Shown here: one piece after another, positions 1 to 7,469 of the stretch | Layout of the letters: each line of letters begins with the position of its first letter | How positions within the stretch are numbered: the stretch's first letter is position 1 | NCBI GenBank assembly: GCA_965261315.1 | Contig: CBDHDM010000066.1 | Span: 1 to 64,000 of the forward strand | Source of the DNA: Endozoicomonas sp965261315 | GTDB taxonomy: Bacteria; Pseudomonadota; Gammaproteobacteria; Pseudomonadales; Endozoicomonadaceae | Length of the DNA stretch: 64,000 nt | Reading direction: 5' to 3' | Program-made: the position numbers and the translations under genes | Notes under the pieces: model-generated | Database searches by the model: none | What the model was told of the DNA's origin: nothing | The model's input: the letters and a program-made list of their open reading frames with translations, nothing else

Positions 1-901
1 TTGAGGGAAGCTCTTTTTTGGGTAAGGCGGGCAGTGTTGTGGCTAAGGTCAGAGCCTTGGTCAGAGTGTGTCTTTCAACTTGCGGCCATTTTTGCTTTTT
101 CAGAAGCTGAAGATAGCTTTTCTTCAGCTCTTCAATACCGTTATCTGTTTCTACAGGCTGGCTCCTTGTTTGGCATTCAGGATTTGGAGCTGTTGCTTCT
201 TTATTTTCAGTGGCCAACGCTGCTTGCCAGCATTTTCTTTTTTCATGCTGACTAACCACTATGGAGTCGATGGCTTTTAGGAAGTCGGTGAATGAGGTGA
301 ATCCAAAGGCTTTTTCATTAAAGGCACTGTCTATTGAAATTAGCCGATTTTTCAAAACAGAGCAGTCTGCGGCACCATCAAATGTTTTGAGAGTACTGAT
401 GGTTAGCTTTATCGCTTTTTTCATTTCTTCAGAACGGGTATCTTCATCCAGGCTTTCTGGTGCATCGGTAAAGATATAGCGGGTACAAGAGGTTTTCACT
501 GACTCGCTAAGAGGAGATCTTGGGCCAACACCAATGACCTCTTTGCCCATTTCCCGTAATCTTCTGAATAGCGGTGAAAAGTCGGAGTCGCCAGTAGCGA
601 GTACAAACCATTCCACGTCGGCCAGTCTAAGAGCGCTCTCCATCACATCCACAGTGAGCTGAATGTCTGATGAATTTTTGCCGGCTACAGGGTGATAGTT
701 GTGCATCAGCTCAAAGCCCTGGCGGTTCAGGTCTGCCTGAAAACCCTGAATGTTAGGAGTGTTCCAGTTGCCATAGGCTTTGCGAACAATAAGCTGGCCG
801 GTTGAACTCAGCTCTGTGACCAGTTTTTCAGGTCCTTTTTCCTTGAGCCAATGAGTCAGGTTCTCTACATCAATAAATACGGCGATCTTTGAGCGGCTCA
901 T
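1..901 (-). CDS. NYN-domain (LabA/DUF88-like) protein with LOTUS/OST-HTH region, 3' end outside window
   Basis: The frame is open from an ATG at 901 to the left edge, so about 300 residues are seen and the C-terminus is missing. Residues 1-150 look like a NYN/PIN-fold nuclease domain: FIDVEN near the start, a conserved acidic residue in SSDIQL, and TGDSDF. These supply the Asp cluster that binds metal in this family. Residues 190-225 (segment SAFNEKAFGFTSFTDFL) match the LOTUS/OST-HTH pattern, a fold associated with RNA binding. NYN-LOTUS proteins are generally taken to be RNA-directed nucleases or RNA-binding proteins; the substrate here is unknown. It lies 87 bp downstream of an XRE regulator on the same strand, possibly as a two-gene unit. 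It is near the transposition genes and may be transposon cargo, which is inference because the far transposon end is not visible. Confidence 0.72.
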   Translation of the reverse strand, partial: MSRSKIAVFIDVENLTHWLKEKGPEKLVTELSSTGQLIVRKAYGNWNTPNIQGFQADLNRQGFELMHNYHPVAGKNSSDIQLTVDVMESALRLADVEWFVLATGDSDFSPLFRRLREMGKEVIGVGPRSPLSESVKTSCTRYIFTDAPESLDEDTRSEEMKKAIKLTISTLKTFDGAADCSVLKNRLISIDSAFNEKAFGFTSFTDFLKAIDSIVVSQHEKRKCWQAALATENKEATAPNPECQTRSQPVETDNGIEELKKSYLQLLKKQKWPQVERHTLTKALTLATTLPALPKKELPS

Positions 902-988
902 GTTGAGCAGTCATCCTTGTTGAATATTGGTGTTATTGAGTTGAGGGAAGTATATGTCTGGAGTTGTTTTGATGGGTAGTCATCTGAC

Positions 989-1312
989 CTAATTGTTCTT
1001 TTCCCTGTCTTTCAATATCTGCTCATCATTTGGATCTATACGATTCATGTCTTCCAGCTCAGTACCTTCAAAAAGTGATTGTGGTGAAATACTCAATGTG
1101 TTGCAAATCTGCCAGATCGTTCCAAGGGTTGGATTCCCTTCATTGAGAATTTTGAACAGCTGTTGAGGAGTTATGAGTAGCAGTCTGGCTAGTTCTGACT
1201 GAGTCATAAATGAGCCGGGTCTTTCTGTTGAGGGTGTTTTTTTTAATGCTGAAATGAGGTTGCTGCGAACGGTTTTGATGAACCTACTCTTGCCTGGCTG
1301 GTCAATATTCAT
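989..1312 (-). CDS. XRE-family helix-turn-helix regulator
   Basis: A 107-residue protein with a lambda-repressor-like HTH at about residues 38-82. The segment begins MTQSELARLL, continues with ITPQQLFKIL as the likely recognition helix, and ends SISPQSLFE. The tail is short and acidic/basic (DPNDEQILKDREKNN). Small proteins of this shape are DNA-binding repressors or antitoxin-like regulators. It is divergent from the tnsAB gene and upstream of the NYN-LOTUS gene on the same strand. A perfect 9-bp inverted repeat 12 bp upstream of its ATG is a natural autoregulatory operator. No partner of classic toxin type is adjacent. The role as a repressor of the divergent transposition genes or of the NYN gene is inferred. 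Confidence 0.7.
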   Translation of the reverse strand: MNIDQPGKSRFIKTVRSNLISALKKTPSTERPGSFMTQSELARLLLITPQQLFKILNEGNPTLGTIWQICNTLSISPQSLFEGTELEDMNRIDPNDEQILKDREKNN

Positions 1313-1323
1313 ACAGGGTCTAT

Positions 1324-1347
1324 ACTTTCAGCATAAAAGCTGAAAGT
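1324..1347. promoter_or_regulatory. Perfect inverted repeat, probable operator of the XRE gene
   Basis: Arms ACTTTCAGC and GCTGAAAGT are exact reverse complements separated by 6 bp (ATAAAA). The site sits 12 bp upstream of the XRE start codon and in the intergenic region facing tnsAB. A dimeric HTH repressor would fit it. The centre and right arm (AGCATAAA, then TGAAAGTT) also resemble the repeats at 6832-6932, but with a 3-bp instead of a 5-bp gap. Confidence 0.5.
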
Positions 1348-1466
1348 TATATTTATTAAAGACATTAAGTCCATTTACCTAACATTTACACTTTAGGTGG
1401 AGTTTACTGTCTTTATATACAGTGAATGTGTAACTTGCTGTTTTTGTTGTTAAAAAAAATTAACGT

Positions 1467-1483
1467 ATGGGCTAATAGCCCAT
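1467..1483. promoter_or_regulatory. Short palindrome upstream of tnsAB
   Basis: ATGGGC and GCCCAT flank a 5-bp TAATA spacer, with TTAA just outside each arm. It lies 120 bp before the tnsAB start in an AT-rich leader. It could be an operator or a weak hairpin; there is no T-run on either side that would make a clear terminator. Confidence 0.3.
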
Positions 1484-1602
1484 ATTAACATCTGCTTGAT
1501 TTTAAAGTCAAACTTCTGTTTTGAAAAAAGGCAGTTGAGATGATTTTAAAAAAAGTGAAATCTGAAAAACAGGATATCAAAAATAAAAAATAGGAGTCTG
1601 CG

Positions 1603-4113
1603 TTGCTATCAGATGAAGAAATACTGTTGTATTGCAAGTCGAGAGGTGTGACTGAATCCGGGTTGGCGATGGTAGCGCTTATCCTGTCTTCCGATCCTGC
1701 TCGGACTGTCAAAAGCAACGCATACACCACATCTGGACGATTTGTCAGCCATAAGAATGGAATGATCATCCAGTTTGAGAGTCTTCACGTTGAGCTGTCG
1801 TATTTGCTGTTGGCTGAAATTAATCCTGACATCACTCTCTTCAGGTGCCAGCCTCGTAAATTCAAAATCAAGGCTCCTGATAAAAATGGAGTGTTGAGAC
1901 CAATTGACTACACCCCCGATTTTTTTGTGATCAGTAAAGACTTTATTGGTTTCATTCAGTGTAAGGACTCTGATGAAACAATGATTAAGCTTAGTCAAAA
2001 GCATCCGGGACGTTATCAGCTGGAAGATGGCGACTGGATGTATCCTGCCATTGATGAAGATCTTGAAGGCACTGGTCTTGGTCATAAGTTCTTCATCAGG
2101 AACCGTGAGAAAACTATTAGAATTGATAACGCCTGTCATGTTGCTGATTTTATAAGAGGACGATCATCAGCGGTTGATGAGGAACGACAGGAAGCTGTGC
2201 TTAAAACTGTTCGTAAGCAGCAAGTGATCTCGGTATCAGATCTTCTGGGTTATCACGATTCAGTTAAGGTTGAAGACATTTTATGGATGGTTGGGCAGGG
2301 ACGATTGCTTGCAGATTTGGATAATGAGCGTTTATCAAGGCCTGCTAAGTGCCATTTGTTTGCTTCTGATGAGGTGAAAAGAAGTTTCATTAACAAGCAA
2401 AGATCGATGGTTGCTTCTGACCTGTTGTTTTCGAATGTCCATGAAATAAAAGTTGGTAACCAATACCGTCATGGTGATAGCTATTGGAAGGTGCTGTCTC
2501 TTGATGCCCCCAGCAACTCTGTCATGGTTGAAGTGGCTACTGGTAATGATCAGCCTCGTATGGACCATTATTCATATAGCAATTTTACCCTTCAGGTGAA
2601 GACCGGAGTCCTGCGCCAGGTATACGAGGCCGATCAGGCGAGTGTTCACCGTCAATACTTAAGGGGGTATTCTCCCGAGACAATTACCAAAGCTAATCAG
2701 CGTATGGAGGTAATTGTTCAGTTAGAAGAAAAACGTATGCGACCAAGAGAGGCGGCAGCTTCTATGGGTGTAAGTCGTGAAACTGTACGTAATTACCATA
2801 AGCGCTATAAAAAGGCACAGATAAGGTTCGGCTGTGGTTATTACGGCCTGTTGGATGATGATGCTGGCAAGGGTAATCGATCGAAGAGGATTTCTGAGCA
2901 GACTGAGGAGCTAATTGAAAAGTATATTGAGACCGAATTCAAAACGCCCACGGTTAAAAATGTCAGTGATGTTCATGCGAGCTTTGATGCTGAGTGTGCG
3001 GAGTTAGGTATTGGTACTGTTTGTCTGGAAACATTCAGGCAGAGAATTCTTGCTCATCAACCGCATGAATTAGCACAGCCTCGTCATGGCTCAAAAGCTG
3101 CCAATAATTTGCGGCCGGGTCTGGATCCCTCAATTGATACTTCTGATCCTCATGGTGAACGAGCCTTTCAGAGAGCGCATACCGATCATACCTTGATTGA
3201 CCTGTCTACTTTGAGAGTTCTGAGTGCTGAAGAGGCCAGAGAACATATCAAAGCAAAGAAAAAAAATGTGAATCGAATCTGGCTGACGTTAATGATTGAT
3301 GCCTATTGTCGTGCACCTCTAGGGGTGTACCTGTCTTTTGATAATCCGTCACGAGCCAGTTTGATGATGGTGGTTAGAGATTGTGTGCGACGTAACGGGC
3401 GGCTCCCTGAAGAGCTGGTAGTGGATGGTGGAGCTGAGTTTAAAAGCGTGTACTTCCAGAAACTTTGTGCCCGATATGGCATAACAATCATAGATCGAAC
3501 AGGTAAGGCGAAAGTCGGTTCGTTGATTGAGCGGATGTTCGGCACTCTTAATACCTCCTTTTTTTATAAAATGGAGGGCAATACACAGAATACCAGAAAT
3601 GTTCGCCAGATGAGCAAAGAGGTTAATCCTTATCGATTGGCCCTTTGGAATATCAAGAGGCTTAAAGAAGCACTCGAGCGTTTTCTTTTTCAGCTCTATA
3701 TAAACCAAACTCATAGTGCCATGGGGATTTCTCCAGCCACAGCTCTAAGTGAGAGTATTGAAAAACATGGCGTCAGAGATGTCAGGAATATTGAATACAG
3801 TGAAGAATTCCTAGCGTTGACACTCATTGAAGACAGTCAGCTGATGCGAAAAATTCTGGTTAGCAGAGGGGTGAAATTTAATAACAAGCTCTTTTCGCAT
3901 GAGAAGCTTAATGATCCCAAGTGGGTTGGGAAGAGTGTCCCGATTCGTTATGACCCAATGGATAATAGCTATATCGCGGTCTGTTTAGGGGCGGAATGGG
4001 ACAAATGCTTGCCCGTCGCCGTGAGCAGGAAGATAAATATCACGATGTTTTTTCTCGTGAAGAGATCAGTGCTGCACGTTTCTTTCAGACGAAATCTGCA
4101 AATGATGTCGTAG
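1603..4113 (+). CDS. tnsAB: Fused TnsA-TnsB transposase of a Tn7-like element (main frame; 3' end frameshifted)
   Basis: One polypeptide joins a TnsA-type endonuclease to a TnsB-type DDE transposase. Residues 50-125 carry the TnsA restriction-fold residues: Glu59/Glu64 (FESLHVE), Asp106 (DYTPDF) and Gln119-x-Lys121 (QCK). In the TnsB part, an HTH near residue 390 (SMGVSRETVRNY) precedes a DDE domain with Asp528 (HTDHT), Asp608 (VVDGG) and Glu643 (LIERMFG). The last two are 35 residues apart, as usual in this family. In Tn7 TnsA cuts the 5' ends and TnsB cuts and joins the 3' ends. The start is TTG at 1603, preceded by TAGGAG. From about residue 800 the frame reads an unrelated basic tail, while the expected TnsB C-terminus continues in the -1 frame to 4277, so the gene is probably broken or misassembled at about 3985-4012. 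Confidence 0.88.
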   Translation: MLSDEEILLYCKSRGVTESGLAMVALILSSDPARTVKSNAYTTSGRFVSHKNGMIIQFESLHVELSYLLLAEINPDITLFRCQPRKFKIKAPDKNGVLRPIDYTPDFFVISKDFIGFIQCKDSDETMIKLSQKHPGRYQLEDGDWMYPAIDEDLEGTGLGHKFFIRNREKTIRIDNACHVADFIRGRSSAVDEERQEAVLKTVRKQQVISVSDLLGYHDSVKVEDILWMVGQGRLLADLDNERLSRPAKCHLFASDEVKRSFINKQRSMVASDLLFSNVHEIKVGNQYRHGDSYWKVLSLDAPSNSVMVEVATGNDQPRMDHYSYSNFTLQVKTGVLRQVYEADQASVHRQYLRGYSPETITKANQRMEVIVQLEEKRMRPREAAASMGVSRETVRNYHKRYKKAQIRFGCGYYGLLDDDAGKGNRSKRISEQTEELIEKYIETEFKTPTVKNVSDVHASFDAECAELGIGTVCLETFRQRILAHQPHELAQPRHGSKAANNLRPGLDPSIDTSDPHGERAFQRAHTDHTLIDLSTLRVLSAEEAREHIKAKKKNVNRIWLTLMIDAYCRAPLGVYLSFDNPSRASLMMVVRDCVRRNGRLPEELVVDGGAEFKSVYFQKLCARYGITIIDRTGKAKVGSLIERMFGTLNTSFFYKMEGNTQNTRNVRQMSKEVNPYRLALWNIKRLKEALERFLFQLYINQTHSAMGISPATALSESIEKHGVRDVRNIEYSEEFLALTLIEDSQLMRKILVSRGVKFNNKLFSHEKLNDPKWVGKSVPIRYDPMDNSYIAVCLGAEWDKCLPVAVSRKINITMFFLVKRSVLHVSFRRNLQMMS

Positions 4114-4277
4114 AAAGTCATCAGGCCGCTCAGTCCCTTGTGAATGACAAAGAGGCTCAGCTGAAGGGGGAGATTGAGCGTGAAGCTGAGGTTGTTGTTC
4201 AGACTGAATTAAAACCCTCAAAAGGGTTGTTCAATAAGAAGATGGATCCATCAAGCCATAAACCGGAGAAATTTTAA
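3996..4277 (+). CDS. C-terminal part of TnsB in the -1 frame
   Basis: This frame encodes a charged, helical stretch (ARRREQEDKYHDVF, then ISAARFF) of the kind that ends TnsB proteins and contacts TnsC. It carries on where the main tnsAB frame loses sense. Its stop codon overlaps the tnsC start as TAATG at 4275-4279, the spacing expected for a coupled tnsB-tnsC junction. Adding a single base between about 3985 and 4010 (for example in the GGGG or AAA run) would fuse it to tnsAB. No standard -1 slippery heptamer is seen. An independent start at ATG 3996 is possible but less likely. Confidence 0.6.
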   Translation: MGQMLARRREQEDKYHDVFSREEISAARFFQTKSANDVVESHQAAQSLVNDKEAQLKGEIEREAEVVVQTELKPSKGLFNKKMDPSSHKPEKF

Positions 4278-5404
4278 TGGCAAAGAAAGCTGCTTTATCA
4301 CCTAAGTGTGCTGTCCCTGAAAGTATTCTTGCCAGCGATTCGCAGAGTAAGAAAAATTACTTCAAAACGGAGGGTATTGTCACTCATCCAAGATTGATGG
4401 AGGTGTCAGAAGCGTTGGACCTGGCTTTGGCATCTGATGCAAATCAGATCATCCTTATCCCAGGTGCTACCGGGGTCGGTAAATCAATGGTGCATCGCAG
4501 GAAGTATGAAAAGCTGGAAGCTCATTATGCAGCGACCCTGGAGGAGAATTGCCCAGAAATACCGGTATTGTATGAAGAGGTGAGAAGTCCTCGCAGTAAG
4601 AAGTTCGAGTGGGGCGCTTTTGCCAGATCGATTCTGATTCAGTGTGTCGATATTGGTATGACCAGACGGAATTTGATGCTGAGTGACAGCTCAAAATTTC
4701 CCATAAAAGAAGTGCAGAAAGTACTTGCCCGCAAAAACTCGGAGCAGGAGTTGATGAGTGCGATGGAGGAGGCGATTGAGTCTCGCCAGGTGCGCTATTT
4801 GTTTGTAGATGAGGCGCACCATTTTCTCCTGAGTTGTAGGGATGAGTACCTCATGAATCTCTATATGGAAACCCTGAAGTCCATCTCCAATAAGGGGGAG
4901 GTCAAGCTGGTTTTGGATGGGAATTATGAATTATTGAGGTTTCTGGAAGGAAGTGGGCAGCTTGCCAGGCGAACCAAGGTCATTAATTTTTCACCTTACC
5001 TTGCCAGTTCAAGCAGCGATATTGAAGCGTTTGAAGAAGCATTTCTTTCTTTGTTTGCTTTTTATCCGGCGAAATTATCCGACGGTGTTATGGGTAGGCT
5101 GGGAAACCTGTTTGTTGGTTCCTGTGGCTGTGTGGGGATATTGAAGCAGTGGATGGAGAGAGCGCTCAACCGTGCGCTTAACGACAACAGAGATTATGTC
5201 AGCTGGGAAGATTTTGAGGTAGAGCGCTTGGAGCCAATGGCGCTTAAGCGCATTGCCAAAGATATCAGGGCGGGTGAGGATTTGATCAATTCGGTAAGTA
5301 TGGATGAGGTTTGGAGTATTCTGATGGGGGGCTCAGAGGGAAAGTCGAAACAAGGCTCAAGAAAACCCGGTGAGCGCAGACCTGGCAGGGATAAGGTGGC
5401 GTAA
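4277..5404 (+). CDS. tnsC: TnsC-type AAA+ ATPase, transposition regulator
   Basis: A 375-residue AAA+ protein. Walker A is GATGVGKS at residues 63-70; Walker B is YLFVDEAHH at about 174-182, followed by an ATPase core and a basic C-terminal tail. TnsC assembles on target DNA, links the target selector (TniQ/TnsD) to the transposase and gives target immunity. The length is between the short TnsC of CRISPR-associated elements and the 555-residue Tn7 protein. Its ATG overlaps the stop of the -1-frame TnsB tail by one base, and the TniQ gene follows after 15 bp, so the three genes form one operon. Confidence 0.87.
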   Translation: MAKKAALSPKCAVPESILASDSQSKKNYFKTEGIVTHPRLMEVSEALDLALASDANQIILIPGATGVGKSMVHRRKYEKLEAHYAATLEENCPEIPVLYEEVRSPRSKKFEWGAFARSILIQCVDIGMTRRNLMLSDSSKFPIKEVQKVLARKNSEQELMSAMEEAIESRQVRYLFVDEAHHFLLSCRDEYLMNLYMETLKSISNKGEVKLVLDGNYELLRFLEGSGQLARRTKVINFSPYLASSSSDIEAFEEAFLSLFAFYPAKLSDGVMGRLGNLFVGSCGCVGILKQWMERALNRALNDNRDYVSWEDFEVERLEPMALKRIAKDIRAGEDLINSVSMDEVWSILMGGSEGKSKQGSRKPGERRPGRDKVA

Positions 5405-5419
5405 GGAGATATCTAATTC

Positions 5420-6688
5420 ATGAAGACTTCGAGCAGTCGTTTAATTCCAGTTAAAGGGATATCAGTAGGGGCTCTTTTGGTTGAGGCGCTGAGTAGTCTG
5501 GTCAACCGGGTTTCTGTGAAAAACTTTTGTAGTCCCAGGTTTTTCATTGATTTTGTGCTAAATCCTGAGGCGGGTTTTGGGGCTGCCCGGAACTCGTTAT
5601 TTGCCAGGGATGGGCTTTCGGTGCTCAATAGTTACCGGGGGCATGCCAAAAAATACGGTGAGGCTCTATCGAGGCTCACTGGTATGAAGGGGTTGGAGCA
5701 ACACACGATGATGCCGTTCAGGGAGTTGTTCGACTCAATGGGTAAAGGTGTTATCCGGCATAAAAAGCATTGGTGCCCTGAGTGTTATCTGGATGCTATG
5801 CGACAATCGATGCCTGTTTATGATCCATTGATTTTCTGCCTGATGGAGGTAAAAAGCTGTCCTGTTCATCAGTTGGCGCTCGTGAGTCAATGCCCGGATT
5901 GTGGTGCTACCCAGCAAGCGCTACCTTCATCAAGAAAAATTGGTTGGTGTACCCAGTGCGGTGGTTTTCTCGGTTATATAGGGGGTGAAGCGAGAGAGGT
6001 GACTTTCAGGGAGCAATATTTTTATGACCTTTTTGAGTGCCGTTATCAGCTGCCGGGTATTGGTGTCTGTCAGGCATTTAAAGATGGAATGATGAAGGTC
6101 GTCAAACGTTCCGGGTGTGGGACGGTGAAAAAGTTAACTGAAGCTGTCTGTTTTTCGGATAGAACGATAGCACAATGGCTGTCTGGTCGCTATCGACCGA
6201 CCCTTACCAGTTTTCTTGATTTTTGCCTGGCAGTGAATGTTTTGCCGTCACAGTTACTGCTGAATCATCAGGATATTGCACCGCAGCTGACTGAGGCCAG
6301 ATTAACTGTTCGAAAAGTGTTTAGCTCGTCACTAGAGATGGAGGAGATTGAAAAACGACTTCAGATCTATGCTTTATCAGAAGAAATTACGCCATTGCCG
6401 GAAATTGCCAGCAAGCTGGAGGTGGGTGTTAGTTTTCTTTCTTATCATTTTCCTGAATTGACTCGTGCTCTGGTGCAAAAGAATCAGAGCTTGCGAAAGG
6501 TAGAGAGTGATAAGCGATACCATCAATTTACTGACCAGATATCGAAAACCATCGCAGGTCTCGAGAAGGAAGGAGTTGTGCCCAGTTATAATAAAGTCAG
6601 GTGTCGTATGGTTGAGTATCATGGATTTCGATACAAAGATTTCACTCGATTATGGGGGCAGGCCATGAAGGAGTGGCAAGACAGTTAA
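5420..6688 (+). CDS. TniQ/TnsD-family target-site selector
   Basis: A 422-residue TniQ-domain protein. Four zinc-ligand pairs are visible: CPEC (119/122), CPVH (147/150), CPDC (158/161) and CTQC (177/180), as in TnsD/TniQ. An HTH-like region follows at about 228-268 (segment FSDRTIAQWLSGRYRPTL), then a helical C-terminal part. TnsD proteins bind a fixed chromosomal site and recruit TnsC; TniQ proteins link to CRISPR effectors. No cas gene is nearby and the element abuts tRNA-Leu, so a TnsD-like role in recognising the end of that tRNA gene is inferred. A clear ribosome site (AAGGAG) precedes ATG 5420. It is the last gene of the tnsAB-tnsC-tniQ operon. Confidence 0.82.
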   Translation: MKTSSSRLIPVKGISVGALLVEALSSLVNRVSVKNFCSPRFFIDFVLNPEAGFGAARNSLFARDGLSVLNSYRGHAKKYGEALSRLTGMKGLEQHTMMPFRELFDSMGKGVIRHKKHWCPECYLDAMRQSMPVYDPLIFCLMEVKSCPVHQLALVSQCPDCGATQQALPSSRKIGWCTQCGGFLGYIGGEAREVTFREQYFYDLFECRYQLPGIGVCQAFKDGMMKVVKRSGCGTVKKLTEAVCFSDRTIAQWLSGRYRPTLTSFLDFCLAVNVLPSQLLLNHQDIAPQLTEARLTVRKVFSSSLEMEEIEKRLQIYALSEEITPLPEIASKLEVGVSFLSYHFPELTRALVQKNQSLRKVESDKRYHQFTDQISKTIAGLEKEGVVPSYNKVRCRMVEYHGFRYKDFTRLWGQAMKEWQDS

Positions 6689-6831
6689 GCTCATATCTCT
6701 CCTCTGAGCGTTTCTTTTCACCTTCCTCAATTTTTTTAAAGAAAATCTCATCAAGCATTCATATTTGAGTGCTTTTTTTGTGCGCCTAAAATTTTCATTG
6801 GTATCTCAGGGTGAAATTCATCACGGAAAAA

Positions 6832-6932
6832 CCAGCATAAATATCGTGAAAGTTCCCAGCATAAAGTTTGTGAAAGTGCAGGTATGAGAAGATGAAAGTT
6901 CAAGCGAACCAGCAAATAGTTACCGAAAGTTC
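6832..6932. repeat. Four 22-24 bp direct repeats, probable TnsB-binding sites of the transposon end
   Basis: Two units are exactly abutting, at 6832-6855 and 6856-6879, with shared ends CCAGCATAAA and GTGAAAGT around a variable centre. A degenerate unit ends GATGAAAGTTC at 6901. A fourth at 6909-6932 begins CCAGCAAATA and ends CGAAAGTTC. A cluster of about four overlapping 22-bp sites is the arrangement of the Tn7 right end. The position between the last transposition gene and tRNA-Leu fits an end of this element. Confidence 0.72.
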
Positions 6933-7031
6933 AAGAATTCAGGAGGGGGATTTGGTGGTTACCACCATAAAGACAAAAAAAGAGAAATTTTTGCTAGGAG
7001 TCACAACAGATAGTGACAAAAATTTGTAGTT
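6933..7031. other. Putative transposon terminus and junction with tRNA-Leu
   Basis: Ninety-nine bases separate the last repeat from the tRNA 3' end. Several ACA trinucleotides (for example in GTCACA near 7000 and GTGACA near 7017) could be the terminal bases of a Tn7-like end, which is TGT/ACA in this family. The exact end and the 5-bp target duplication cannot be fixed without the opposite end or an empty site. Confidence 0.4.
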
Positions 7032-7118
7032 TGGTACCGGTGGGCGGACTCGAACCGCCACGCTCGTTAAAGCGGGGGATTTTGAATCCCCTATGTCTAC
7101 CAATTCCATCACACCGGC
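7032..7118 (-). tRNA. tRNA-Leu (anticodon CAA)
   Basis: On the minus strand the 87-nt gene starts GCCGGTG and ends CACCGGT-A-CCA, giving a 7-bp acceptor stem with a G1-U72 pair. The anticodon arm is GGGGA-TTCAAAA-TCCCC, anticodon CAA. A long variable arm follows, and the T arm is GGCGG-TTCGAGT-CCGCC. CCA is encoded. The Tn7-like element lies immediately beyond its 3' end, which suggests that this gene is the attachment site recognised by the TniQ/TnsD protein. Confidence 0.95.
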
Positions 7119-7469
7119 AGGGTTTTCTCTAGCAGAGAGTTGTGCTGCTGAGCTTATGTCATCTGTTCGCTGATTTCAAAACATTTTCTCATCGAGTGAA
7201 TCGTTAAGATGCTTTGGCGAAATGACCTTGGCTCAAGTGCGGCGAAGTATATCAAAGAGATTATTGATATCAAGCGGTTATTGAGCAGTGAAGTCAAAAA
7301 AGTAAGGTAAGTCCGTAACTTCTCATGGGATAGTCCTCCTGACACCTCTCTCTTTTTGCAGTATCCTTCGATGCTTTTTATAGCGACAGATTTTCCTGAT
7401 TTTTCCATCTCCTATATAGCAAGGGGTGGTTTGCAGACGGAAATGAAGTAACTGCCCACCGGATTGTCC
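7119..7469. other. Intergenic region upstream of tRNA-Leu and queA
   Basis: About 350 bases between the divergently oriented tRNA-Leu and queA, so it should hold both promoters. A TTGAAA on the minus strand near 7175 is a possible -35 for the tRNA. An open frame on the minus strand at 7154-7408 has no recognisable features and I do not call it a gene. Confidence 0.4.

Noticed and set aside
1..1312. Classical toxin-antitoxin pair
   Set aside because: The XRE protein could be antitoxin-like, but the partner is a NYN-LOTUS protein separated by 87 bp and incomplete in the window; calling it a toxin is not supported.
3961..4012. Programmed -1 frameshift in tnsAB
   Set aside because: No X XXY YYZ slippery heptamer in frame and no obvious downstream pseudoknot; a simple indel is more economical.
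6689..7031. CRISPR array after tniQ
   Set aside because: The repeats are abutting or irregular with no uniform spacers, and only about four units exist; they fit transposase binding sites better.
7032..7118. tRNA-Leu damaged by the transposon (G1-U72 pair)
   Set aside because: A G1-U72 pair also occurs in known leucine tRNAs such as E. coli tRNA-Leu(UAA), and the encoded CCA is intact.
7154..7408. Minus-strand 84-codon frame upstream of queA
   Set aside because: No ribosome site, no conserved features, overlaps the expected promoter region of the tRNA and queA.
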